Shown here piece after piece: positions 16,324 to 25,879 of a stretch of 64,000 nt of DNA. Both the position numbers and the translations under genes were made by a program. The DNA is from Ensifer sesbaniae (GTDB taxonomy: Bacteria > Pseudomonadota > Alphaproteobacteria > Rhizobiales > Rhizobiaceae): NCBI RefSeq assembly GCF_013283665.1, contig NZ_JABEKU010000002.1, positions 1,672,863 through 1,736,862 on the forward strand, read 5' to 3'. The notes beneath the pieces are model-generated. The model did no database searches, had not been told where the DNA came from, and saw only the letters and a program-made list of their open reading frames with translations. The stretch's first letter is position 1. Every line of letters begins with the position of its first letter.

Positions 16324-17997
16324 ATGACAGAAACTATCGACATCCTCTCCGCTGCTCCCGCCGAGAGAAAGGACCTTTTGGAACGGAATGGCCGACCGAT
16401 CATCGACGCGCGCAATGTCGCTGTCCGCTTCAAGGTCGAACATGGCACGGTGGAGGCGGTGAAGGACGTGTCCTTCCAGCTCTATCGCGGTGAGACCATC
16501 GCCATCGTCGGCGAGTCCGGCTCGGGCAAATCGGTGACGGCGCGCAGCGTCATGGGGCTTCTGTCGAAGCGCGCAACGATTGCCCGGCAATCGCGTATCG
16601 AATATGACGGCAAGGATGTGCTCAAGTTCTCGCCGCGCGAGCGGCGGGCTCTGCGCGGCGATCGGCTGGCGATGATCTTCCAGGAGCCGATGAGCTCGCT
16701 CAATCCCGTCTATACGGTCGGCGCGCAGATCGTCGAGGCGATCCGGGCCCACCGCAGGATCAGCCGCCGCGCAGCGACCGAACGCGCGCTCGAACTGCTG
16801 CGCCATGTGAAGATCCCCGATCCCGAGCTGCGGCTCAACCAGTATCCGCACCAGCTCTCCGGCGGCCAGCGGCAGCGCGTGATGATCGCCATGGCGCTCG
16901 CCAACGACCCGGACGTGCTGATCGCCGACGAGCCGACGACGGCGCTCGACGTGACCGTCCAGGCGCAGATCCTCAATCTGATCCGCGACCTGCAGCGCGA
17001 GCTCGGCATGGCAGTGATCCTGATCACCCACGACCTGACGGTCGTGCGCCAGTTCTCGGACTATGTCTATGTCATGCAATATGGCGAGGTGAAGGAGCAC
17101 AACACGACAGCGGCGCTCTTCGCCAACCCCTTGCACCCCTATACCAGGCGGCTGCTTTCGTCGGAGCCCTCGGGCGCCGCCAATCCGCTACCGGACAATG
17201 CGCCGATCGTCCTTGACGGGCGGGATGTGAAGGTCTCCTTCATGCTGAAGAAGGGCGGCCTGTTCCGTTCGCAGTTTTCCGAGCTGGTCGCGGTCGACAA
17301 GCTCAGCCTCAATCTGCACAAGCATGAGACGCTCGGGCTCGTCGGCGAATCCGGTTCGGGCAAGACGACCTTCGGCCAGGCTCTGATCCGACTGCTCAAT
17401 GCCGATGGAGGCGAGATCTTTTTCGACGGCATCCCGATCCACAACAAGGACCGCACCGCAATGCGGCCGCTGCGTTCGCGCATCCAGATCGTCTTCCAGG
17501 ACCCCTTCGCCTCGCTCAATCCGCGCATGTCGATCGGCCAGATCATCGAGGAGGGGCTGGTCGTCAACGGCATTGGTGCCAATCGCAAGGAACGGCTCGA
17601 CCGGGTGGTGGATGCGCTGACAGCGGCCGGAATGCCGGGCAACATCCTGTCACGCTTCCCGCATGAGTTCTCGGGCGGCCAGCGCCAGCGCATAGCGATC
17701 GCCCGCGCCATCGCGCTCGAGCCGGAATTCATCCTGCTCGACGAGCCCACCTCGGCGCTCGATCTCTCCGTTCAGGCCCAGATCATCGAACTGCTGCGCA
17801 AGCTGCAGGACGAGCGGGGCCTCAGCTATCTCTTCATCTCCCATGACCTCAAGGTCGTGCGCGCGCTCTGCCACCGGGTCGTGGTGATGCAACACGGCAG
17901 GATAGTGGAGGAGGGGCCGGTGAGCGAAATCCTGTCCAATCCCAAGACCGCCTACACCGAACGGCTTGTGAAAGCCGCCTTCGATGTGGCCGCATGA
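16324..17997 (+). CDS. agpD: Fused dual ABC ATPase of the alpha-galactoside transporter
   Basis: 557 aa containing two complete oligopeptide-type ATPase domains, equivalent to DppD and DppF in one chain. Domain 1 has Walker A GESGSGKSVT, signature LSGGQRQRV and Walker B LIADEPTTALD. Domain 2 has GESGSGKTTF, FSGGQRQRI and ILLDEPTSALD. Each half carries the oligo_HPY C-terminal stretch (FANPLHPYTRRLLSS, LSNPKTAYTERLVKA). ATG 16324 follows GAGGAGGATG just after the agpC stop. It energises uptake through AgpB/AgpC. Confidence 0.9.
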   Translation: MTETIDILSAAPAERKDLLERNGRPIIDARNVAVRFKVEHGTVEAVKDVSFQLYRGETIAIVGESGSGKSVTARSVMGLLSKRATIARQSRIEYDGKDVLKFSPRERRALRGDRLAMIFQEPMSSLNPVYTVGAQIVEAIRAHRRISRRAATERALELLRHVKIPDPELRLNQYPHQLSGGQRQRVMIAMALANDPDVLIADEPTTALDVTVQAQILNLIRDLQRELGMAVILITHDLTVVRQFSDYVYVMQYGEVKEHNTTAALFANPLHPYTRRLLSSEPSGAANPLPDNAPIVLDGRDVKVSFMLKKGGLFRSQFSELVAVDKLSLNLHKHETLGLVGESGSGKTTFGQALIRLLNADGGEIFFDGIPIHNKDRTAMRPLRSRIQIVFQDPFASLNPRMSIGQIIEEGLVVNGIGANRKERLDRVVDALTAAGMPGNILSRFPHEFSGGQRQRIAIARAIALEPEFILLDEPTSALDLSVQAQIIELLRKLQDERGLSYLFISHDLKVVRALCHRVVVMQHGRIVEEGPVSEILSNPKTAYTERLVKAAFDVAA

Positions 17998-18019
17998 CAC
18001 CAGAAAGCAGAGGCAATCC

Positions 18020-19393
18020 ATGACCAGACAACCTAAGATCACCTTTATCGGCGCCGGCTCCACCGTCTTCATGAAGAACATCATCGGCGACGTGCTGCAG
18101 CGCCCGGCGCTGTCGGCCGCGACCATCGCGCTGATGGATGTCAACCCTGAGCGCCTGGGCGAAAGCGAGATCGTCGCCGGCAAGCTGGTGCGCACGCTCG
18201 GCGTCAAGGCTGATATCGAGACCCATTCCAACCAAAAGAAGGCGCTGGAGGGTGCCGATTTCGTCGTCGTCGCCTTCCAGATCGGCGGCTACGAGCCCTG
18301 CACCGTCACCGATTTCGAGGTGCCGAAGAAATATGGTCTGCGCCAGACGATCGCCGATACGCTCGGCGTCGGCGGCATCATGCGCGGGCTTCGCACCGTG
18401 CCGCATCTCTGGAAGATCTGCGAGGACATGCTCGAGGTCTGCCCCAACGCCATCCTCCTGCAATACGTCAACCCGATGGCGATCAACACCTGGGCGATCG
18501 CCGAGAAATATCCGATGATCCGTCAGGTGGGTCTCTGCCACTCAGTCCAGGGCACGGCCTACGAGCTTTCGCGCGATCTCGATATCCCGGTTTCGGAGAT
18601 TCGCTACCGCGCCGCCGGCATCAACCATATGGCCTTCTTCCTCAAATTCGAGCACAAGCAGTCAGACGGCAGCTACCGCGACCTCTATCCGGATCTCGTG
18701 CGCGGCTACCGCGAGGGCCGTTTCCCGAAACCCAGCCACTGGAATCCGCGCTGCCCGAACAAGGTCCGCTACGAAATGCTGACGAGACTCGGCTATTTCG
18801 TCACCGAAAGCTCGGAGCACTTCGCCGAGTACACCCCGTATTTCATCAAGGACGGCCGGCCCGACCTCATCGAGAAGTTCGGCATTCCACTCGACGAATA
18901 TCCGAAACGCTGCGTCGAGCAGATCGAGCGCTGGAAGGGGCAGGCGGCCGCCTTCAAGGAGGCCGAGACGATCGAAGTGGCCGAAAGCCATGAATACGCC
19001 TCGTCGATCATGAACTCGGTCTGGACGGGCGAGCCCTCTGTCATCTACGGCAACCTCCGCAACAATGGCTGCATCACCTCGCTGCCGGAAAACTGCGCCG
19101 CGGAGGTTCCCTGCCTGGTCGACGCATCCGGCATCCAGCCGACTTTCATCGGCGATCTGCCGCCGCAGCTCACGGCGCTGATCCGCACCAACATCAACGT
19201 CCAGGAGCTGACGGTGCAGGCGCTGATGACCGAAAACCGCGAGCATCTCTACCATGCCGCGATGATGGATCCGCACACGGCGGCCGAGCTCGACCTCGAC
19301 CAGATCTGGTCGCTCGTCGACGATCTGCTCACAGCCCATCGTGACTGGATCCCGGAATGGGCGCGGGTGTCGAAGAAGGTCCAGGCGGCCTGA
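18020..19393 (+). CDS. agaL2: GH4-family alpha-galactosidase (second copy)
   Basis: 457 aa, a paralogue of agaL1. The NAD-binding fold is KITFIGAGSTVFMKN, the metal-site region is GLCHSVQGTAYEL, preceded by YVNPMAINTWAI, and the later segment is YRAAGINHMAFFLKFE, which resembles the E. coli MelA type more closely than agaL1 does. Two GH4 enzymes may cover different alpha-galactosides or produce different reduced intermediates. ATG 18020 follows agcagaggcaatcc, 22 bp after the agpD stop. Last gene of the operon. Confidence 0.88.
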   Translation: MTRQPKITFIGAGSTVFMKNIIGDVLQRPALSAATIALMDVNPERLGESEIVAGKLVRTLGVKADIETHSNQKKALEGADFVVVAFQIGGYEPCTVTDFEVPKKYGLRQTIADTLGVGGIMRGLRTVPHLWKICEDMLEVCPNAILLQYVNPMAINTWAIAEKYPMIRQVGLCHSVQGTAYELSRDLDIPVSEIRYRAAGINHMAFFLKFEHKQSDGSYRDLYPDLVRGYREGRFPKPSHWNPRCPNKVRYEMLTRLGYFVTESSEHFAEYTPYFIKDGRPDLIEKFGIPLDEYPKRCVEQIERWKGQAAAFKEAETIEVAESHEYASSIMNSVWTGEPSVIYGNLRNNGCITSLPENCAAEVPCLVDASGIQPTFIGDLPPQLTALIRTNINVQELTVQALMTENREHLYHAAMMDPHTAAELDLDQIWSLVDDLLTAHRDWIPEWARVSKKVQAA

Positions 19394-19419
19394 CATTTTC
19401 TCCCGGTCAGGTCGCGTCG

Positions 19420-19500
19420 AGCCCCGGAACCTCATGTCTTCTCCCTATGTCCTAGCCGATTCAAGGGCAAAACAGGCAGCAGGTTCCGGGGCTTGCTCTT
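19420..19500 (+). terminator. Long-loop stem between agaL2 and the histidine kinase gene, probable terminator
   Basis: AGCCCCGGAACC (19420-19431) pairs exactly with GGTTCCGGGGCT (19482-19493) over a 50-nt loop and is followed by TGCTCTTTTC. It lies between convergent genes, 27 bp after the agaL2 stop and 9 bp before the kinase stop. The long loop is unusual for a terminator; the U-tract is imperfect. Confidence 0.5.
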
Positions 19501-19501
19501 T

Positions 19502-20872
19502 TCAAGCCGAAGTCGTCGCCTCCCGCGGCAGCACGATGCGCATGCAGGCGCCGCCGGACGGCGAGCGGGCGACGTCGACATAGCCGCCGTGCAACTGGAC
19601 GATCTTCTGCACCAGGTTGAGGCCCAGGCCCGCCCCCTTGCCGTCCTTGCGAAGCCGCTGGAATGGCTCGAAGATCCGGTCCGTTTCGCTGCGCGGGATG
19701 CCGTCGCCGTCGTCGCACACATCGATCGCGCCTTGCGGGTCGACCTTGACCGTAATCGTGCCCCGTCGGCCGCCATGGTCGATGGCGTTCTGCACGAGAT
19801 TGGTGAGCGCCCGCTCCAAAGATGCTTCGTCCCCTGTCACCACGACGGGGCGTGGATCCGCCTCGAAGGTCATCTCGTAGCCGGCGCCAAAGGCAAGCGG
19901 TGCGAGTGCAACGATCACCCGTTCGGCAAGGGCCGCGAGATCGACGGGCCTGAATTCGTCCTTCTGGGCATCGAGCCGTTCGAGGTCGAGAAGCTGACCT
20001 GCCAGGATCGAAAGGCGCGTCACGTCCTCGTTGAGGCGGGTCTTGTCCGGTCCCGGTGGCAGCGAGGCGATGCGGGCACCAAGGATGGCAACCGGTGTGC
20101 GCAGTTCATGGGCGGCTTGTGCCAGGAAACGCTTGTGCCTCGTATAGCCCTCGTCGAGGCGTTCGAGCGCATCGTTGACGGCCCTCACCAGCGGCAGGAA
20201 TTCCGAGGGAACGCCTACGACCGGCATCTGGATGCCGCGCCGGTCGTATTCGATATGCGCCGCATGCGAGGCCGCATGGGAGAGGCCCGACAACATTCGC
20301 CGTACGACGACCGGCGTGACCACCACGGTCGCAAAGGCGAGCAGCAACAACATCGGCACGAAGATGGTGAGGAAGGCGCCGGTCGTGCTGAGCAGCAGGC
20401 GGCCGAAGGTCAGTTCCCCCTCGGTGCCGCTGAAGATCTGGACGCTACCCGCTGGCGACTCAAGCCATTTGACGACGGCTTCGGGGCGCGCGTTCTTGTC
20501 CGGGGAAAGCCTGAAACGGCCGTCGTTCATGTGCTCGAGGCCGGCGATCGCAAAGACGAAGGCTTCGGGCACCTTGCCCTCGGCGAGGCTGTGTCCTTGC
20601 TTGTCGCGTACGATGAACCAGATGTTTGCTACCCGCCGGCGCAGCCGGATCAGGTCAGGCGTTTCCTGAAGGACGAGCTTACCCTCGGCGTTGCGAGTGA
20701 TCGCATCCTTCAACACGTCGACATTGCCGTTCTCGTAGCCGTCGATGAGGTAGCCGGTCACCCAGAGCAGGCCGACGGCAATGGCGATCACAACCAGCGT
20801 GGCGACCGTTTCGAACAGCACCAGCCAGCCCACGAGGCGCCATTTGAACGAATGCGGGGCTCTGCCGCTCAT
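19502..20872 (-). CDS. Membrane sensor histidine kinase
   Basis: 456 aa. TM1 spans about residues 13-40 and TM2 about 161-190, enclosing a periplasmic sensor of about 120 residues that has no recognisable known domain. A short HAMP-like linker leads to HisKA with the phospho-acceptor His255 (RFLAQAAHELRTPVAIL). The ATPase domain has the N box (LVQNAIDHGG), G1 (DVCDDGDGIP) and G2 (GAGLGLNLVQKIV) boxes. It overlaps the response-regulator gene by 4 bp, so the pair forms a two-component system. The signal is unknown. Confidence 0.88.
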   Translation of the reverse strand: MSGRAPHSFKWRLVGWLVLFETVATLVVIAIAVGLLWVTGYLIDGYENGNVDVLKDAITRNAEGKLVLQETPDLIRLRRRVANIWFIVRDKQGHSLAEGKVPEAFVFAIAGLEHMNDGRFRLSPDKNARPEAVVKWLESPAGSVQIFSGTEGELTFGRLLLSTTGAFLTIFVPMLLLLAFATVVVTPVVVRRMLSGLSHAASHAAHIEYDRRGIQMPVVGVPSEFLPLVRAVNDALERLDEGYTRHKRFLAQAAHELRTPVAILGARIASLPPGPDKTRLNEDVTRLSILAGQLLDLERLDAQKDEFRPVDLAALAERVIVALAPLAFGAGYEMTFEADPRPVVVTGDEASLERALTNLVQNAIDHGGRRGTITVKVDPQGAIDVCDDGDGIPRSETDRIFEPFQRLRKDGKGAGLGLNLVQKIVQLHGGYVDVARSPSGGACMRIVLPREATTSA

Positions 20873-21543
20873 GAATCTTCTCTGAGGAGATAGCCCACGC
20901 CGCGAATGCCGTTGATGATCACTCCGGCATCCGCGTCTGCAAGCTTGCGGCGAACGCGCGAGATATGGGTGTCGAGCGCGTTCGACTGGATGTCGTCATC
21001 GAGGCCGAAGACGGCTTCCATCAGCGCTGCGCGCAGCACCATCCGGCCCATGCGCCGGGTCAGCGTCTCGAGCACCAGAAGTTCGCGCCGCGGCATCTTC
21101 AGCGGCGCCCCGGCGATACTTGCCTCGCAGTGCGCAAGGTCGAAGGAGAGACGCCCGACAGTGACAATATCGGACTGCACGGGCACGGGACGCCGCGCCA
21201 GCGCCCGCAGCCGCGCCAGCAGTTCCTCGAAGGCGAAGGGCTTGCCGATATAGTCGTCTGCGCCGCCATCGAGGCCGGCAACCCGATCCGCGAGATCGTC
21301 GAGCGCGGTCAGCACCAGCACCGGCACATTGTTGCCGCGCGACCGGATCACGGGAATGAGCGAGAGCCCGTCACCATCGGGCAGCTTGCGGTCCAGCACG
21401 ACCACGTCGTAGACTGCATCGTTCAGGATCAAGGCGGCCTCAGTGAGGTCGCGCGCGTGGTCGGCGACCATCCGGTGATGGCTCAAGGCGGCCCTGAGCG
21501 CTCCCGCGAGTTCCTTCTCATCCTCGACCAGCAAGACCCGCAT
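20869..21543 (-). CDS. OmpR/PhoB-type response regulator
   Basis: 224 aa. The receiver domain (1-118) has the acidic pocket (VEDE), phospho-acceptor Asp51 in VVLDRKLPDGDG, Thr in VLVLTALDD and Lys in DDYIGKPF. The C-terminal winged helix ends SRVRRKLADADAGVIINGIR then GVGYLL, as in QseB/PmrA-type regulators. Translationally coupled to the histidine kinase downstream. The divergent patatin-like lipoprotein gene is 225 bp away and is a possible target, though no repeat motif proves it. Confidence 0.88.
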   Translation of the reverse strand: MRVLLVEDEKELAGALRAALSHHRMVADHARDLTEAALILNDAVYDVVVLDRKLPDGDGLSLIPVIRSRGNNVPVLVLTALDDLADRVAGLDGGADDYIGKPFAFEELLARLRALARRPVPVQSDIVTVGRLSFDLAHCEASIAGAPLKMPRRELLVLETLTRRMGRMVLRAALMEAVFGLDDDIQSNALDTHISRVRRKLADADAGVIINGIRGVGYLLREDS

Positions 21544-21768
21544 GAATGCGCTTTACCTCGTACAATGTGCTTACGCGCGCGACCCTAACGGCGCTTCATT
21601 GAGGGAACCTGTCATCCCGCCGCAAAGTAATCCCGATCGCTGCTGCCGTACAATCTTTCGTTGCGAATGCCGTCCATGACATGCTGTCTCAATGTAGATC
21701 CTTAGGCTGGGCGGCAATTGCTCGCGAACGTCAATTTTCGCGGGCAAAACCAACCTGGATCAGGACGC

Positions 21769-23274
21769 ATGAAGGTCAGCAATCGAAAGCGACATTCAAT
21801 CAAGGAGAAAGGAGAAGGGGCTGCTGGCCGCCACACCGTGCGGCAGGTTGTGGTTGCGCACACAAGGTGGCTTCTGCGGCATGGAACGCTGGTGCTTGCA
21901 CTTGCTGCGGCGGGCTGCACCGGCCCGGATGTGACGCCGACCAACAGGCGGCTCGAACTGACGACCGGAGCAGTGCCCCGGCAGCAGCCAACCTCGGATG
22001 CCGGCGACACCGGTATCGTCCTTGCCTTTTCCGGAGGCGGTGCGCGCTCTGCCGCCTTCGGCTACGGCGTGTTGTCGGCGCTGGCGGAAGAGGCATCACC
22101 GGCCGCAAGGGGGCGTCGTCTTACGGATGATGTCGCTGTCGTCGCCGGTGTTTCCGGCGGCGCGGTGCTTGCCTCCTATTTCGCCCTCTACGGCCGTTCG
22201 GGCCTTGAAGATTTTCGCAAGCGTTTCCTCGGGCGCGATGTCGAGGCCTCGCTCAGGATGTCGTTTTCGCCGGCGAATATCCTGCGCGGCTATCGCGGCG
22301 GGGTGAACGATCTAACCGGCTTTCCTGCGTGGCTCGATGCGAACCTGTTCAAGGGAGCGACACTCGGCACCGTTGCACGACCGGGCCACCCGCGCCTGGT
22401 GATCCATGCGACCGACCTCTATAACCGCGCGCCGTTCATCTTCGATCGAGCGTCCTTCACCGCCATTTGCAGCAGTTACGACGACTATCCGCTCGCCTAT
22501 GCCGTCGCGGCCTCGACCGCAGTCCCGGTGGTGTTTGCGCCTCTGACCTTAAGGAACTTCCGGACCGGTTGCGAGGCCTTGCCGGAAGTGCGCGCGCAGG
22601 CGGCGCAATCGCAGCCGCCAAGCTCGCTCGTCGCGCGCGAATACGCCGATTCACTCAGGCGCTACGAAACGGCGAAGGATCTCAACTATCTCAAGCTCTA
22701 CGACGGTGGTCTGGTCGATGGCGTCGGAACGCAGAGCCTACTGCATCTGATGGGGCGGTCGGCGCCCGAACCCATTCCAGAGGAACGGGCCCTGCGCCTC
22801 AGGCACCTGATCGTCATCGTCGTCGATGCCTCGACCCGGGTCGGAGGGGATCTGTCGCAAACCGTGGACAGCCCCAAGGCGCCGGATGCGATCGTCGCGG
22901 CCATCGACGCGATGATCAACATCCCCAACCTCCAAAGCTTCGATGCCCTGCACGACCACCTGCCCGCCTGGCGCAACAAATTTGTGAAATGGCGTTGCGG
23001 TATGGATGGCGCAAGGCGGGGCTGCGGCGATCTTGATGTCGATGTCATCCGGCTGGCCTTGACCGATATCGTCGACCCGCCGGTGGCGCGGCGGATCATG
23101 AAGCTCCACAACAGGCTGGCATTGGATGCGGAGGATGTCGATTTGCTGTCGAGCCTCGGCCGGCGGTTGCTCATCGAGCATCCCGGATACCAGCGGTTCC
23201 TGGACCGCATCAGGCGGGGAACGACGGATGGGCGTATCAGCGCCTTTTCGGAGGCGCTCGCGCAATCTCAATAA
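21769..23274 (+). CDS. Patatin-like phospholipase lipoprotein
   Basis: 501 aa from ATG 21769. A basic N-terminal stretch of about 33 residues precedes a hydrophobic segment ending in the lipobox ALAAAGC (lipidated Cys50), so the mature enzyme should be membrane-anchored; a start at an internal GTG would give a more normal signal peptide. Patatin features: oxyanion loop FSGGGARSAAFGYG (about 87-100), nucleophile Ser129 in GVSGGAV (GxSxG form), and catalytic Asp in KLYDGGLVDGVG. Active-site residues are all present, so lipid acyl hydrolase activity is likely. It stands alone, divergent from the two-component system. Confidence 0.82.
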   Translation: MKVSNRKRHSIKEKGEGAAGRHTVRQVVVAHTRWLLRHGTLVLALAAAGCTGPDVTPTNRRLELTTGAVPRQQPTSDAGDTGIVLAFSGGGARSAAFGYGVLSALAEEASPAARGRRLTDDVAVVAGVSGGAVLASYFALYGRSGLEDFRKRFLGRDVEASLRMSFSPANILRGYRGGVNDLTGFPAWLDANLFKGATLGTVARPGHPRLVIHATDLYNRAPFIFDRASFTAICSSYDDYPLAYAVAASTAVPVVFAPLTLRNFRTGCEALPEVRAQAAQSQPPSSLVAREYADSLRRYETAKDLNYLKLYDGGLVDGVGTQSLLHLMGRSAPEPIPEERALRLRHLIVIVVDASTRVGGDLSQTVDSPKAPDAIVAAIDAMINIPNLQSFDALHDHLPAWRNKFVKWRCGMDGARRGCGDLDVDVIRLALTDIVDPPVARRIMKLHNRLALDAEDVDLLSSLGRRLLIEHPGYQRFLDRIRRGTTDGRISAFSEALAQSQ

Positions 23275-23484
23275 CAGTAAATACTAATGCAACCTCTCTG
23301 AATAAGCCTTTTGATGTGATAAACTCATCGCGGGAGCAACAGCCGGCTAAGGAGATGCCGGCCTCCATTTCATCTTGCTGTTCAATCGTTTGTGGATGTC
23401 GAGGCAGCGTCTCCACCATGCCGGGCAAGGTCGGGTCCATTGCGAAGTGGCCTTTGACCAACAACTCGGATTGGGAGGTGTACA

Positions 23485-24744
23485 ATGGTTCGCAAACTGT
23501 TTCTCGTTTTGGCTGCCGCGGCGTCTGCGCTTGCGATCAACGGGGTCGCCTGGGCCGATTTCACAATCCTCGTGCCGTCGAGCAGTGAAGGTGACGGCCT
23601 AAGGGCTGCTGCCGCCGACTACTCGAAAATGAAGGGTACGAAGGTGGAGATCGTGCAGGCGCCTTATGCCAATGTGTTTGAGCAGGGCGCCAATGCAGGA
23701 GCGACCAAATCCGGCGTGTTCGACATCATCCTGATGGATGACCCATGGATTCCGTTTTTCGCCGAGAACGGACATCTGGAGGACCTGACGCCGTTCTTCA
23801 AGCAGGCGGGCTTGGAGGGGCCGGACACCGATTTCCTTTCGAAGTCGCTGGCAATATGCCGCAACCCGTACAATACGGGTCCCTACGTCTGCCTGCCCTA
23901 TGTGGGAAACGCGCAGATGTTCTTCTACGACGCCGCGAAATACAAGGAAGCCGGTGTTGACGCCCCCAAGACCTGGGACGACGTATTGAAGGCAAGCCAG
24001 GCCCTGACCAAGGAAGGCGGCGGTCGCTATTTCGGTTATGTTTTCCGTGGCGGACAGGGTAACCCGGTCGTCGCCGATTTCATGCCGATCTTCTGGTCCT
24101 ACGGCGCCAATATGTTCAACGAGGATCGTACGAAGGTGACGATCGATACGCCGGAAGGCGCGGCCGCGATGAAGACATTCATGGCGCTCCGCGACGTTTC
24201 TCCAAAGGGGATCGAGAGCTACAACGCCAACGAGGTTGGCACTGCGCTTGCCGCCGGCACCGCAGCGTCGTCAATCAACTGGCCGAACTGGGTTGCGACC
24301 TTCGAGGATCCGAGCCAATCGAAAATGGTCGGCAAGATATCCTACAGTCCGATTCCGGCGGGCACGAAACCGGGCAGCTCCGAAATCGGCCATTGGACCA
24401 TGGGCATCATGTCGGCCTCCAAGAACAAGCAGGAGGCTTTCGACTTTATGATCTGGGCGACCTCGCCCGAGCAGATCAAGATCTCCGCCGAGCGCGGCAA
24501 TCCGCCGGTCCGCACCTCGGTCTTCACCGACCCGGAACTGACCAAGCAGGAGAAATTCCGCCATTACCCCGTGCTGATGGAGGCGATCCAGGCCTCGACG
24601 CCACGGCCGCGTCATCCGAAGTGGCCGGAGATCGAAAATGCCTTCGGGATCGAGCTTTCCAAGGCAGTCGCGGGCACGATCACGCCGGAGGAGGCGCTGA
24701 AGAACTCACAGATAGCGGTCGAAGAAATCACCGGCCTTAAATAG
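23485..24744 (+). CDS. Sugar ABC transporter substrate-binding protein (family 1)
   Basis: 419 aa with a Sec signal peptide (MVRKLFLVLAAAASALAING, cleavage after VAWA). The fold is that of MalE/UgpB-like binding proteins (SBP_bac_1): FDIILMDDPWIPFFAENGHL, LPYVGNAQMFFYDAAKYKEA, GVDAPKTWDDVLKASQALTK. It heads an operon with two MalFG-type permeases and a MalK-type ATPase. The substrate is not evident; the operon contains no glycosidase but ends in two exported proteins of unclear role. A GGGAGG ribosome binding site lies upstream. Confidence 0.9.
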   Translation: MVRKLFLVLAAAASALAINGVAWADFTILVPSSSEGDGLRAAAADYSKMKGTKVEIVQAPYANVFEQGANAGATKSGVFDIILMDDPWIPFFAENGHLEDLTPFFKQAGLEGPDTDFLSKSLAICRNPYNTGPYVCLPYVGNAQMFFYDAAKYKEAGVDAPKTWDDVLKASQALTKEGGGRYFGYVFRGGQGNPVVADFMPIFWSYGANMFNEDRTKVTIDTPEGAAAMKTFMALRDVSPKGIESYNANEVGTALAAGTAASSINWPNWVATFEDPSQSKMVGKISYSPIPAGTKPGSSEIGHWTMGIMSASKNKQEAFDFMIWATSPEQIKISAERGNPPVRTSVFTDPELTKQEKFRHYPVLMEAIQASTPRPRHPKWPEIENAFGIELSKAVAGTITPEEALKNSQIAVEEITGLK

Positions 24745-24808
24745 GCGGACGCCTATATCGGTGGGGCCACAGGCTCTACTCTCGCGGCCGCACCGGAACC
24801 GACCGGTG
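24741..24808 (+). promoter_or_regulatory. Two small stem-loops after the binding-protein gene
   Basis: ATAGGC (24741-24746, overlapping the stop codon) pairs with GCCTAT (24751-24756), and CACCGG (24791-24796) with CCGGTG (24803-24808). No U-tract follows. As with agpA and the RbsB-type gene, this marks the junction of binding protein and membrane components and may set the expression ratio. Confidence 0.4.
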
Positions 24809-24834
24809 GGGTCGCATCCGACGTCAGTAGCGAA

Positions 24835-24922
24835 AGCGCTCAACGTCTTACCAGAGACGCAACGGTCGCCGTCGCATTTTGAATTGCTGCATGTTTGCAT
24901 CCTTGAATCGGCTACGGACACA
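24835..24922 (+). repeat. Rhizobial intergenic mosaic repeat, degenerate copy C
   Basis: Contains gagacgcaacggtcgccgtc, then the conserved block gaattgctgcatg near 24881-24893 and a decayed terminal palindrome (ccttgaatcggctac). Matches in order the better-preserved copies at 49143-49240 (reverse) and 58462-58559. Confidence 0.55.
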
Positions 24923-24948
24923 TGCAGTCGCGCCTGCGGGAGGAGCCA

Positions 24949-25872
24949 ATGTTGAGGCCCGACAAAGGCATGCCGGCGGCGTCGCCCAGACCCGGTGGCG
25001 TGCTTGAGCATTGGACCGAGCGTCACCTGCGCTACCTGATGCTCGCGCCGACGATGATTGTCCTTCTGGCACTGACGATATTCCCCAGCTTCTACATGTT
25101 TTATGCGGCGGTCCACAGGATCAGCCCCAATCCCGACCTGCCCTGGGAATTCGTCGGCTCAGGCAATTTCGCGCGGCTGTTGACCGACGCACAGTTTCAC
25201 GTCGCGCTGCGCAACACTGCGGTGTTCACGATCGTGGCGGTGACGTTTGAATTCTTGCTCGGACTGGGCCTGGCGCTGCTGCTCGATAGGTTCATCCGCC
25301 GGCTGACCTTTCTGAAAACCGTCCTGATGATCCCGATGATGCTGCCGCCGATCGCCGTCGCGATCACCTGGAAGATCATCTATGAGCCACAGTTTGGCGT
25401 CCTGAACGAGATCATGTTCCGTCTCGGCCTTCCATTGCAGGCCTGGGCGGGCGACGTGAATTTGGCGATGTTTTCAATCATCGTCGCCGATGTCTGGCAG
25501 TGGACGCCATTCATATTCCTCTTAATGTTGGCGGGGCTGGCAAGCCTGCCGATCGAGCCCTACGAGGCGGCGGCGCTGGACGGCGCCTCGTCCTGGCGGC
25601 AGTTCTGGGATCTGACGCTGCCCTTCCTGAAACCGGTCATCGCGATTGCCGTGCTCCTGCGCGTCATGGATGCCCTGCGCCTTTTCGATCTGGTCTTCAT
25701 CCTGACGGGGGGAGGTCCGGCGGATCGAACGAAGGTTCTGAGCCTATACATCTATCAGGTCGCCTACCGCTTCGCCGATCCCGGCTACGCGGCGGCGATC
25801 TCTCTCTTCGTGCTGTTCGTGACGATCGTGCTGAGCACCTGGTTCATGAAGCGCATGCGGCTGGCGGAGTGA
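24949..25872 (+). CDS. Sugar ABC transporter permease (MalF/UgpA-like)
   Basis: 307 aa, six predicted membrane segments beginning YLMLAPTMIVLLALTIFPSF. The cytoplasmic EAA loop reads YEAAALDGASSWRQFWDLTL, which couples the permease to the ATPase. ATG 24949 is chosen over 24922 because GGAGGAGCC precedes it. Pairs with the next gene, 7 bp downstream. Confidence 0.88.
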   Translation: MLRPDKGMPAASPRPGGVLEHWTERHLRYLMLAPTMIVLLALTIFPSFYMFYAAVHRISPNPDLPWEFVGSGNFARLLTDAQFHVALRNTAVFTIVAVTFEFLLGLGLALLLDRFIRRLTFLKTVLMIPMMLPPIAVAITWKIIYEPQFGVLNEIMFRLGLPLQAWAGDVNLAMFSIIVADVWQWTPFIFLLMLAGLASLPIEPYEAAALDGASSWRQFWDLTLPFLKPVIAIAVLLRVMDALRLFDLVFILTGGGPADRTKVLSLYIYQVAYRFADPGYAAAISLFVLFVTIVLSTWFMKRMRLAE

Positions 25873-25879
25873 GGCGACG

